Of a stretch of 64,000 nt of DNA, positions 11,655 to 25,000 are shown piece by piece (position 1 is the first letter of the stretch; each line of letters begins with the position of its first letter). The position numbers and the translations under genes are program-made. Source of the stretch: Diospyros lotus (Eukaryota > Streptophyta > Magnoliopsida > Ericales > Ebenaceae); NCBI RefSeq assembly GCF_014633365.1, contig NC_068349.1:35478753-35542752 (forward strand), written 5' to 3'. The notes beneath the pieces were generated by a model. It had not been told where the DNA came from, made no database searches, and worked only from the letters and a program-made list of their open reading frames with translations.

Positions 11655-13329
11655 TATAAATATGCTTTTAACCTATATTCAGAAACACATTTAAAACTGC
11701 AAAAAATTTAAGATTCTACAAAAGAAAAATAAAAAAAATGTAAAAGTTCAAGTACATAAATATGTTTTGATGAATGAAATTGAGTGAACACCCTTCTTTT
11801 GGTGCCCATGCCAAAGTCTTTAATTTTGCGAAAGCCAAAAGAAAAGGAAAACATTTCTAGGTACAACACAATGGAGTTAATATATAGAACATTAGAACCC
11901 CACATGATTCCATGCCCTAACAAAACTTATCTCTCTGTGTGTGTGTGCGTGTGTGTACAATGTTACAGAATTCATCAGATGGGGCAGTGTAAGCTACAGC
12001 ACGGCAATGATTCTGATCACACATACATACATTCATATATATATATATATTCATATGGTCATTGCAAAATGTTCATAAATGCGAGCCACTCACATTATAC
12101 CTAATCGAACCAACCATCATTCATGGTACTAACATTGAAATCCTATGGTCCTTGGCTCTGAGTTAAGATATCAGAGGGAGGCAAATGAAATCTTTGTTTG
12201 CCTCAACACTTGTCCTAAATATATATTGACATTTTGGCATTTACAGGTTACAACCAATCTGTACCAGCAGCAGCTCATCCATTCCAGGGCATCAGCTGGT
12301 TAATTAACCAAATGGTTTATGCCATTCACCTATGCTTCAATTCAACTGTACTGCTAGCTAGCCACCTAACAAGCCCTTCCTAATAAATAGCCACCCACTT
12401 CAGTTAAATCTCACCATCTGGTTAATTAATCCAGCCATTTTGTTACATTAGGGCTTTTGATTTATGTTATTACCTCATTAAAAGGCTAGCTGTCACTCAT
12501 CGAGATATTTCTGTAATGCTAGAGAAGTAATAATACGTTCGACTTGATCCATCTCTTCTTTAGTGAACCCAAGTAAATTATCGAATCACGTAAAGCTTTT
12601 GTAATTGTATGTTATTTTCTTCTTATAATCAAAAGTTTGTGAATTTTTAGAAGGGTAAATTACTTCTAAAACAAAAAAACTCACCTTTTATCTTACTTTT
12701 GACATTTCGTCGCTTCTAAGTAATAACTATCATAGACAACGAAATAAAAAAGTTAGCATCTTCTAGTTCCCTTTTAGAGTCCTTTAATTTCCTTGGATTT
12801 TAGCAAGAATCTATGAGCATCCACTATTCCTTGAGCTTTCATGATCATATATAAGATTGCACATTGTTATCGTTTGAACACAACAATAAATTTTTTAATT
12901 AAAAATGTTATCGTCAAACTAGTTAAATTCTGTAAGAAAAAGAACGATCAGAGGGTGTAAGAAAATTTTCGCATAAATACTTCAATACTTGACAGTCAAA
13001 TACTAAAAATTTAAAAATTGTATTAAAATCAGTATCAAACCAAAATCTTCAGATGGATTTTTGGATGTCAAAATTATCATGTTTGTATTTTGTGGAGATC
13101 CCCTCCTCCCTCGATTAGAGGAAAATTACATTATTTTTAGTTTAAAAATTTATTTAAACATGTTCTGGTCATGCATGTGTATGATCTTGCAGCCTCCTAA
13201 GCTTGAAGCAAAGCAATCTAAATTAGTTAGGGCTGCATGCCACAATACACCAACCCCATTGGGCAGGTAATAAACAGTTTGAACAACATGAACCATAGTC
13301 AAACGAAGTACTGCATGTTTATGGCAATG

Positions 13330-13735
13330 TGCTAATTAGGGATGAACAACATTTTAGTTAAATCAAAATAATTAAATTGAATAAGTCAAAATTACTCAGT
13401 TCGATTTGGTTCAATCTGTATTTTGATTTAGTTTGATTTTCAAATTTGAATGATTTGGTTATTTTGATTTGATTTAGTCTTTGTAGTAAAAATAAATAAA
13501 TAAAATAACCGAACTGACCGAAATATCAAAAATATTATTTTTGACCAAATATTCAATTTTTTTTTTTTTTTGGGGGGGGGTGTTTCAGTTTTATCAGTTT
13601 TTTATAGGTTTTTTTATTTTTTTGATTTATTCGGTCAATTCGGTTTAGTTTTTAAAACAAGTTCTGTCTATTTAATTTGAATAATTAGATCAATTCAATA
13701 ACTGAACCAACCATATGTTCACTCCTAATGGTAGT
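13330..13735. repeat. GGTTCGGTT-type dispersed repeat, diverged member
   Basis: AT-rich segment with several CAGTTCGATTTGG, AACCGAACTGACCG and TCGGTCAATTCGG blocks, like the copies at 529-2040, 40624-41062 and 45950-46312. It carries a T/G homopolymer run at about 13557-13580. Membership is inferred from shared motifs only. Confidence 0.4.
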
Positions 13736-15315
13736 TGGAAGGTAACAACACAAACAAGGGTTGAGAAGACTAGACCAATGTAAACAAAAGTTGATAAAGA
13801 AAGATAAAGAAGCTATGGGATCGAGTTACAAACAATACTAGATAACAGTAATAGGCAAAGAACTAATGGAAATGCTCAAAGACTATAGCCTAACAAAGAA
13901 CAAGGATGACTCGAGCGGGACACCGTCTCTATAACAAAGTAATCACTTGAGATTTGCCTTTTGCAATAACCATATGGCAACGAACTAAAGAAGACTACAT
14001 ATATTCAAAACAAAAGAGCCCAAAGCACATTGAGAGATCTTTGGAAACACATTGCAAAGAGCAAAGAAAAAGCCCTAAGAATAGAAAGTAGAGCTCAACC
14101 ACATAGCTAATATGGGGGGCCTTAATAGAAAAGAAGAACACAAATTTGAGTTTGTTAACCCTAAACTCATATACTCTTCCCGTGGTCCCATAGCTAGTGC
14201 ATCAACGACATCTCCATGTCATTAAAAGCATGAAGCTTGCTATGACCACCTTGAACACAAGGGAGACTTCAATCAACACAAAGTATAGGAGTCAACCATG
14301 AGAAAAGTAATTGCTACAACAAATGGTCTACTATACGCATTAGAGAGATTGAGATACTGTAAGATCGTAGGTTTGATTTTATTTTCATGCGGGGTTTTAT
14401 AATTGATTGTGTCTATTTGAGAGGTACTAGGTCCTGAAATTTGGCTCTCGACAAATTTATTTGTCCATTTAGACAAGATCTAGGTGAATTATGAGTTTTA
14501 AAGAAAATGACATACTCCAGATCGAAAATCACCTATATATTAAGATTTTTTGAATTTTTCACGTTATAAAAATTAAAAAAAATAGTAGTCACTACAAAAA
14601 GTGAAAACTAGTAGCAAACAAGGCAATGACACATTCATTTGTTAAAAATAATTAATTGGGAATGAGCCAATATATAAAAAATAATTAAAGATATCTTAAT
14701 AGTTTATATTTTAAAAAATCACGACATTCATTTTTAAAAATATCAAAAAACATTTTCAAAACATAATATAAAGGTTAATTTTTTTTATTTTCTAATAAAA
14801 TATTTAATTATTCAATAAAAAATTAAAATTACAAAACAGAACTAATAAGACTTGGATATTTTTATTGCTTTTTTTGAACGATCCCAACATTAAAATAAAA
14901 CAATATAAACATAGTCACATTTCAAACTTCTCTTTGTTTGAAATATGAAAATGTTGTTGGGATATTTAAATTTAACACTTTTATTAATACTTTACATTAA
15001 TGTTTTATACATTTGCATTAACATGACACATAATATAAAATAACACCACAAATGTCAAACTTAAATATCTAAATAATATTTTTATTTAAAACATATGTAT
15101 ATATAATAATTATACAGTGGCGAGTATATATATATATATATATCATGATTGAATAGACACTAGATGTTGATAATCATGTATCCTTTTTGGGTGGAACATC
15201 TGATGTGACCAAATTTTGTACACAGTAGTAAATTGGTACCCAAAATTTGTATCCTTCCAGCTTTGTCTCCAATTGCTTCATGTGTGATCAAACGCCAGAA
15301 AATTATTAAACTTTA

Positions 15316-15339
15316 CCCCCCCCCCCCCCCCCCCCCCCC
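15316..15339. repeat. Poly-C tract (24 C)
   Basis: Twenty-four consecutive C on the plus strand, hence G24 on the minus strand, in non-coding DNA. Confidence 0.9.
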
Positions 15340-16063
15340 TCCTTTTTTTCCTCATCGAGCATTTTCCATCTCTTTCTCGTCCCTTTCCCACAGGCCAAAC
15401 ACAGCCCCAAATGGAAACAACCTGCTGGTTTTTGTACAAAATGTTGACGCAAACAAAGTTGGACTGACCCAACTCAGCTCATTGCCAAGGTGTCACAGAG
15501 ATATTGGGTTTACGAAGTAGACATCACAACTAACAGTGAGAGAGAGTTCTAATCGTGACAAGTGGAATCAAACGTCTGTCTGGCCAAAACCATCGTGTAT
15601 ACTTGTCCAGTGCACATAGTTTGCGGGTAATGAAAGAAAGATGTAACACACACCAAAATAACTTAAAAAGACTTGTAACCTAGATGACAGGCACTCTAAG
15701 CCCTTAAACACATCCATGGATCACACCTAGATGAGTACAAACAATGGGATCATAACAAGTGAAATCCCAGCTGTTCTTCGCAATCAAATGCACCAGCCTA
15801 AAATGGTTCCACACATGGTGCATCATATTCGAATTTCCTACTCGAATCGAATTGAATCGAATGGCCTCTTTTAAACCTTTGTTTTCTATTCAGTATGGCA
15901 ATTGCACTACCAATAAATTGCTGGAAGCTTGAAAGAGAAACAACTTGAGAGCAGAAATGACAAGTTTGTTTGAGCAATGAGCTTTTAAGTAGTGAACTTT
16001 GATTTGTTCTACAAAAATTACAGATGCAAAATCCCTTGAAAAAAAGTCAACAGCTTTGTTTAG

Positions 16064-19000
16064 TTACTTGGAAAACCAATAGATGATAAGAAACAACGTG
16101 CACGCCGCGATGACAGCAGACAGGATGAGAGTGTCTCTTGATTTCTTTCTTCTAATAGAAGCTGAAAGAAACAGAAAAAAAATAGGTGAGAAAAGTAATC
16201 TTTGAAGGCAAGGTCTAGGTAGAACAGACGGCTTGAAGACAGTACCAAGTAGGCCTCGAATGACCGGAAACTTGTCACTGAGTGACTTCACCTTTCCCTG
16301 AACATCACCAAATAAAGACCTTTGTGACCCTAATGCTGCCCTTGTTGATTGAGCCTGCCCAATGACTTCATCTATCTGCAGATTAGTTTAACCAAAAAAT
16401 GGTATAACGAGGTCAAACAAACTTCTTGCAGAAATTTGTCTACTAAACATTTTCATGGTCAAGCAAACCAAATAATCTGATCCCACTCAACCGAAAACTT
16501 AATTAACTACTCTCTTCTCTTCTTTCTTTTCAATTTTGCTTTAAAACCCAGAGCTCCAACCCTGTTCATATAACAAGCCAGATATATGTCATCAGACTAT
16601 TCAATGATGCGGCAATGCATTAACATCTGATAAAATAATTGTGGGAGGAGCAAGAGAAGGAAAGCCTCTCTAGTATTGCTCATACCAAAGAAATTACTTT
16701 CATAGTAGCCACATCCTGGAAGGAACCACTTACTACAACTTGGCTTTCAATCTATATGAAACATAAAGAGATCCAACTTTCTCAAGAATATCATACAGTG
16801 TAGCACTAAATGCAATGCCATCCGTTGTATGGTCTCATAAATCTAGCAATTGAGTATTAAAAGGCTAACCATTGAAGGATTCAGTTTTGCATTGTAAAAG
16901 TTGAATTTCTTTAATGGGCTTACAAAAAATGTGTCCATGGATAGAGATGGCAAGAGGTCTGGAATTTTGGTAGCTGACCCCACCTAGCGGGATTAAGGGT
17001 TGTGATTGTTGTTATACTGGCCCACTATGAAAGCAAAGAAAGTACTGCATACAGGAGTATTAAGCAACTGACTTGAATGTTTATAAAATTAACATCTGTC
17101 CTACTAACTACAATGAAAAGAGGAAAAATATACAGTGCAACCAACTCCAAAAGACAAAGGAATTAGGTAATTTTAAGTACAAATGGATAGAAGATCCATA
17201 TAAATGTCAAGAAAAACCAGAGCTCAGTTAAGCAAGAAGAAGGTGAACAAAATTAGCAAAGCACAATGTGAGGATAAAGACACTCCAGATGGACAGCAAC
17301 AAAATGTACTGAACCGTATGCAAACCATAATTCTGCATAGAGTTCAACTTGAGAGTATTACAAAACTGTTTTATCTTCAGTTCACCAGATGACATCCAGA
17401 TTTTAGACTTCGCAATACATATACCAGAACTGGGATCAGTGCATTGATTTCGGATATTTTGCAATACATCTTTAAGCAGCAAAAAGCGTCTCAAATATAA
17501 TTTTCAACTTTAGAGATTTTGCATTTCCTGGACACGTGAAATCTGCTTATGAGCATTTTAGTTCTCTCCATTGAAACAAAAATACAATTACCATTGCTGC
17601 AAAAGTAGGGCTTTTTTTATAAGTTATGTATAGGCTAAGCAAACAATTCGCATTGATCTTTGTCAGTGCCACCAGGATCTGACAATTAAGCCAAAAATTT
17701 TAAGAGTTTGTACCATATGCCTGAATGGATCTTTGTATATTTCAAACAAATCGCAGACTGTCTCCTTATGATAGGAAATAGCTACCAGAATCAGCATTTT
17801 CAAAGAAGTTATCCTCAAAATGCTCGATGAAGATTGTGTTCATGAGAAACTATGGAAGTATTTTACGCATGGACCAAGTACAAGTGAAGTCTTACATGAG
17901 ATATGCTCCCATGTATAGCGGCCCTCTCCCGTAGTAATTGCACTCTCGGTGACGTACTCCCAGATGCCTGCATCATTAGAACTTACCTCTAAGAAAATAA
18001 TCCAAGTAATAATTGGAAATTGATATTTCAAGCTTTCTTACCTTGTACTCACTGATATCATCTCTAACAGAGCCGAGAAGCTCCACGTGTTCTCTCATTG
18101 AGCTTATGTTTCCCTTTATTCGTCTAAATTCCTAAAAGAAGCACATGACATTCAGCGAACAGCCAGAAGCCATAAGCCAAATCTTTAACAAAGAGGAAAA
18201 ATTGCCTCTTAAAGCAGCAATAGAGGTACATGCATAGGCAACAACATGGGATCGTCTAATAGGCACAACTAGTTATCTCTTGACAAGATGCACTAAGAAC
18301 CAGCTATAAAAATCAATAACTAGATTTACTATTAAAAGCTATAATGATTTTATGCAAAAGAAAAAGCTTTAGAAAATAAGCAGTGCAGCAAAAAACCTAC
18401 GCATACCAGATTAAATACAAACTTAACTTTCTGAAACAGGAATTATAAGGTACGTGTCTCCATCTCCTGCTATTTTTTGGAACCAAAGGCCATTACCCAC
18501 ATTCTTATAAACTATAATTTCACTGAAAACTGTTCTTAAAGGTAGTATTTTCACAAAAAATGGTTGCTATAATCATGAAACAACCTTCGCACAGTTCCAT
18601 GCAAGATCCAAACATGCAATCGTAAATTGCACTTGCATTTCGAGACAATTTGGTATTTTCCTTTTAGCTTAAAGACAGCTTCCTCTTTCACCCTATCCTC
18701 CCAAATGCCTAGATTTGCATCTCATTACTTTCCTTGAAATAAATAGCTGTCATGGGAAGTTCAGACTAAATTACCGCATACATGGCATGCTTCACATGGA
18801 CCAGACAAAATGTATATGGTATTCTTTGGATTGATAATGAATAAACAGATTGATAAATATCAGCATAACACTCTCCTTCCACACACATACACACACAAAT
18901 AATAAAATAAAAATTAAAAATATTAGAGAAGGATTACATGGAATAGAAAGACACCTGGGTTAATTCATGAAGTATGTCTCGATGCCTTGCAAGTTTTTGG

Positions 19001-22000
19001 GTAACTGAAGTAGTAGGAGTAGCAGATGTGGCACACCGGCTCATAGCATCATTTATATCTAGTAACTTCTCAAGCAAGGATTGAATTTCCATTTCCATGG
19101 ACTTCCAAGACCTGCTGGACCCAACAGTTGGTGACCCCCCATCCACATAACCTGAACACATGATCATCAGAAAAGGAAGGGTGTGCAAACCAACTACTCA
19201 AAATTCAAATCTGGGAACTGCGTGACCCTGTAAAAATCCAAAAACTGCATGTTTCACACAACAAGATGATTACTCCAGTTGGCATACAAGTTGGATAATA
19301 TTTAACATAGAAACTAAAACCATCGTCAGGTTGCAAGTATAATTATCATCCAACAGATGACCTAGTTAATTCAATAAAAAAAGCTGAAGGCATATAACAG
19401 AAAGCGAATGCTTTTGCTTACATTTTACAAAAGAACAGTTAGTTTCCTCACCTTAATGTAACCATTCTCATTACCATTTCCTCATGAATTTGGGAGGATC
19501 CCTTTTTGCTTCCTGAGCCTCTCCTGAGCTTTGTGGATGATATGTCATTATAACTAGCATGTTTAGGAATCTTGTATAGGGTTTGGATGCCCTTCTGCAG
19601 TTATTTTGGTGCTATATCATTACTTATAAAGTGTGTGTGTGTATATATATAAGAACTGGATGTTGTGTGCCTAGGCTGAGGGGTTGTACCGTAGCTGTAG
19701 GCTGAGGAAGGATTGTACCTGGTTGGTTGTAGCCAACTGTTCTAGAAGGTAGAAAAGGGGAGGCCAGGTCATTGTACTGGAGATTCCTCTATTGTACTTG
19801 GTATAAAGGCCTGATTGAGCCTTAACCGAATTATCTTTTATCAATATACGAATTCAGACTCTCTCTCTCTCTCTTGTTCTGTTCTTCTAATTCCCCCTAT
19901 ATTTCTTCTCAATCCCTTTGTAATTTCTAAGCCCAATCTCACTGAAACGGTGAGGAATCCATTGTCAAACTCAGAGGTCTAATAATATTGGTATCAGAGC
20001 ACCACCCTCGACCGACAAGCTTCCGCCGACTTCAACATATGGCGGACAGAACAAGGATGAGAAATTTTGAGACCCAGCTGCAGCAGTTCGGCACCATTGT
20101 CACCAACCTACAAAGAAAAGTAGAACAGTTGGAGGTTGGGACCAACCGGAATCATGAAGCGATTATTTCGCTGGACCGGAAACTGGAAAATTCAATGGGT
20201 GGATTGGAGAGGAAGCTGGATGTGGCAGTCACCTAGATGCGATCAGAAATCGAAGGTCAAATAGGAGGCTTATGAGAAGAAGTCGAAAATCAGATTCGGG
20301 AGCAACTACAAAGCTTCACGGTGATGTTTGCCAGTCAAAATTTGGTAAGACTCTCCCCTAACTTTCCTCCTAGGGAGAGGTCCGAGCCAATATTACCGGG
20401 TTTGGGGAGACCCATCGTGCTGCCGGGACGTCGGAGTTGGGGGAAGAACCGGCAGTGAATGGGGAAGATATGTTTGAAGGGGAGCAGGGAGTTTGGGCTA
20501 CCCAAAATCAGTCCCATTTTCCTCTACCAAAAATGGAGATTCCCCTGATTGATGGTATTAGCCCGAGATGGTGGATAAGGAGGTGTAAAAGAATGTTTAG
20601 TCTGTACAATGTACAAGAGAAGCAGAAGGTGACTATGGCTGCCACATACCTCAATGATATTGGGGATGCTTGGTTTCAGGGTTGGTCGAGAGTTAACGGA
20701 GAGCTATCAATGGGCTGAATTCGTGGAGGATTTATGTGAGAGGTTTGGTGATAGGAATATGACGGATATGATCAAGGAATTCAATCAGTTAAAGCAAGGG
20801 GGGGCAGTACAGGACTATCAACTGAGGTTTGAAGAGTTGAAATCGGTGATGATTAATCACAATCCCCATATAACCAAGGCTTATTTCGTCTCAAGCTTCA
20901 TTAGCAGCTTGAGCGATGAATTAAGGCCCATGGTTAAGATGCTGCAGCCAAAAACCATTAAGCAAGCAGCTGAAAGTGCAAAGTTGCAAGAATTAACAGT
21001 GGAGGCCCTAACGAAAAAACAGAGGCTGCAGGCAAGGGGGATAAATTCGAGTGGTCAATAGCAAGGAGGGAAAGGATTTAACAAGGAGATCACTAAATTT
21101 AACCAAGGTTCGAGGGGTTGGACAGCTCCAACAGCTGTTAACCCCATGCAGTCACATGGGGGAAAACTGATGGAGCAGAGAAGGCAAGCCGGATTATGCT
21201 TCTGCAGTGGAGAAAAATATTCCCCAGGGCACGTTGGCAGGAAACAGCTACTTTGGCTGGAAGGGGAGGAAGATGAGATGGAAACTAAAGAGGGGATGCC
21301 TGTATTTCAAGGGGAATCTGAAACCGAGGATAACGGAGAAATTTCTCTGCATGCACTAAAAGGGCTGGCCAACAGTAAGATAATTAAGGTAGAAGGGAGG
21401 AGACCTGACTGCAAACTGATGGTCTTAATTGATAGTGAGAGTACCCACAGCTTTTTGGATGAAGGTACAACAAAGGGAGTGGGCTGTAGATTGACCAGCA
21501 TTCATCCCCTTTCCGTAACCATGGCTAATGGTAACCAGGTAGTCAGCAAATCTGCATGCATTGGGTTTCGTTGGGAGATGCAAGAAGAAGAGTTCAAGGC
21601 TGACTTAAGACTGTTAAAGCTAGGGGGCATGCGACAGTGTTGGGAGTGGACTGGACAAAGAACGTGAGCCCTATAATTTTCGATTTCAACAAGATGGAGG
21701 TGACTTTCAAAAAGGATGGCAAGAAAATGACACTGACAGGCAGCTTGGAAATGGGTACATGCAAGATGACCACGGGGAAGAGGTTGCAGAAAATACTCAA
21801 GAACAAGCTGTCCCAGGTGACACAGCTGTTCTCTATTCAAGCCATGGAGTATTCGGAGGAAGATAAGGAGCAAAGGGGAGAGCTCATGTTGACAGTCAAC
21901 AGCCCATTTCAACCCAACTTAAAGGTACATGAACTTGATTTTCTTAACATATTGTTAGTTGAGTTTGAGGACTTATTCATTGAGCCCAATTCCCTACCAC

Positions 22001-25000
22001 CTACAAGGTCCCTTGACCATACCATTCCACTCAAACCCAACTCCGAACCAGTCAACATACAATCTTACCGATATCCCCCAATTCAAAAGGCTGAAATTGA
22101 GAAATTGGTCAAGGAAATGCTTCAAAAATCCACCTCAGCCCTTTTGCCTCAAATGCATTGCTTGTTAAAAAGAAGGACGAGTCCTTGCAGATTTGTGTTG
22201 ATTATCTTCAACTCAACACCATGACAATCAAAAACAAGTTCCCAATTTCCATCATAGATGACCTACTAGATGAATTAAAGAATGCCACAATATTCTCCAA
22301 ATTAGACCTTCAATTGGGTTACTATCATATTTGAATGAGACCTAAGGACATACCCAAGACTGCATTTAGAACACACCACAGGCATTTTGAATTCACAGTG
22401 ATGCCCTTTGGTCTTACCAATGCCCCATCCACATTTCAAGCCCTAATGAACCAAATCTTTGCCCCTTACCTCCAAGATTTCATCTTAGTGTTCTTTGATG
22501 ATATCCTAGTGTACAACCCATTCTTTTCCAAACATATTGAGCACCTAAGAGTTACCTTTCAAGTCCTTATGCTCAACCGATTATATGTTAAGAGGTCAAA
22601 ATGTGTCTTTGCCCAAGGGCAGGTGACACAACGTGTAGCGCGAGTGTGAAGAAAAACACACAAAAAAAACCCTTGAAAGAATAAACTTCAATGGCCGAAA
22701 CTTGGCTTTCAAGAAGACGCAAAAACAAGACTGTTTTACTAAGAAAACCCAAATAAGTTGTTGAAATTTGATTGAGAAAAACTTGATTACAACTACTAAC
22801 TTCTAGGTATATTTATAGTGTTTTAGCTAATCCAAATCCATCTAATATTTGTAAACAAAATTCAACTAGAATTCTAATAGAAATAAATCCTAAATAAAAG
22901 TCAACTAGAATTTTAATAAAAATAAAATCCTAATCAAACATGAAGTAGAATCCTAAATCAAGTAGAAACATGAAATAGAATCCTAAATCAAGTAGAAACA
23001 TAAAGTAGAATCCTAAATCAAGTAGAATTCTAAAACTTAAGAAGTATTAAAATAACATTATGGCACTACTATTTTGGTGATACTATTCCGGTTTGGTTGG
23101 GTCAGCCTTGGGCCGAGTCTTGATTGGTGACCGCATCATTCACCTTCACTTGAGAAAAAATTCAACCTCGAATTTTGATCCTGTTTGGACAAATCCACAT
23201 CCGGTAAGTACGAAGAGAGATTAGCCACATTGAATGTTTGGAAATACCCATATGATTAGGCAAATCCACAACATAAGCATTATCATTTATCTTCTTTGTA
23301 ATCTTATCATACTTCTTTGACTTGAGCTTGTTCTGTTGTCCAGCTGGAATCTGTTCCTTCTTCAAGAATATCATGACTTTATCTCCAATCTCAAATATCT
23401 TGTGTTTTCTATGCTTGTCAGCTGTCGCCTTGTACTTCTTATTTGTGCAACCTTTGCTTGACACCTTCCTGAACTGCTCGAACTTTTCTGCTAAGGGAAC
23501 ATGAGCAAAGACATTCCTCCCCTTCTTAGCCATATCTGCATTGGCATTGGTCCAATCATCGCCATGTTTGTTGCCATCTGCCTCCACTGTATTATTACTG
23601 TTAGATTGAGAACGTTGAACATTCCATCTTGAGTGCTTTTCTAATATGGTAAATTTTATCATAGGTCCTTCTCTTTTCATCAGCTTTCTTGATTTTGACT
23701 GCCTCAACAGCTTTCGAATTCATCTGTAGATTTTTCTTACCTGGAGAAGTATTCTTTTGCAACTGTTTCGAATAGAGGCTTATTCCATGACTATCAACAG
23801 TCTCTCCATCACTTAAAATATTGATACTTGAATCCTCCTTTGGTCTAAGCACTTGATCAGCTATAGCAGTAGCTGCTACAGCATTCTTAGTTTTAGAATC
23901 TAATTTCAAGTTAATACCGAAAGTAGTTGTACTATTCGAGTTAACTAGCCTGGGAGATCCAACACTTCTATCCACAAAGAGACCCCCTGTGACCATCTTG
24001 CTTTTGCAATCGCAAAGGCGAATATGTTCCTATTGCCTTCGATTCAACCATGCCAGAACTTGAATAAACTGTAGAATAATATGTTACCATAGCCTCCATC
24101 TCCTTTACAGTCGCAAGTCGATCAAAAGAAACGCCACTATCATTGGGTTGTGAAGCAATGCCTGAGCCCTCGGGACTAGAAAATACCCCGATATGAATCA
24201 ATAACCTTGGAGTTTCTGTCATGTTAGCAGCATAAATTAGACCTGAGTTTGCAAATGTTGAGGTTGCTGGGACAACATAATCTTTGAAATCAAGCTCCAA
24301 ACTCATCGAAAAGTCATTCTTTAGTTTATACTCATCGTTTCCACAATGGTTGTGTTGCTGCGCATTCCTCTAACCCCTTTACAACTAGGGTTGGCTATCA
24401 TACGAACAAGATCATCCTCATCGTCGCTATCATCCATCATTGGTCTTCTAGGATTAATGAGGACAGGACTAATGGCTGGTCTTCTCGGTTTAACGTAGCC
24501 GGCTTGATTCACGCCATTAATCCGGTTCCGATTATCCTTAACTTGTTGTAAAACGCCCAATTGGTTGCGGATTCGCTCCAATTGCTGCTCCATTGTACGA
24601 GTTATTCCCGTTGTTTTTCGATTGCTCTCCAAACCGCGGGCAGCCCCCGATCATCGTCACGAGGCTGGTTGCTACCGTTACCTTCAAGATTGACCATCTA
24701 ATTGGTTGATGAACCGCTCTGATACCACTTGATGCAGCGTGTAGCGTGAGTGTGAAGAAAACACACCAAAATAAACTCTTGAAAGAATAAACTCCACTGG
24801 CCGAAGCTTGGCTTTCAAGAAGACGCAAAAACAAGACTGTTTTGCTAAGAAAACCCAAATAAGTTATTGAAATTTGATTGAGAAAAACTTGATTACAACT
24901 CCTAACTTCTAGGTATATTTATAGTGTTTTGACTAATCCAAATCTATCTAATATTTGTAAACAAAATCCAACTAGAATTCTAATGTAAATAAATCATAAA

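Larger units (their letters stand above)
11655..16063. other. Intergenic DNA downstream of FIL's neighbour GOS12
   Basis: No gene found on either strand. It holds short TA and GT microsatellites near 11940 and 12040, the dispersed repeat at 13330-13735 and the C24 tract at 15316-15339. The last 200-300 bp before 16064 are probably the 3' untranslated region of GOS12. Confidence 0.6.

Noticed and set aside
19988..20236. Host gene start at the first ATG after the LTR
   Set aside because: The ATG lies in the primer-binding site region and belongs to the retrotransposon; gag more likely starts at 20039.
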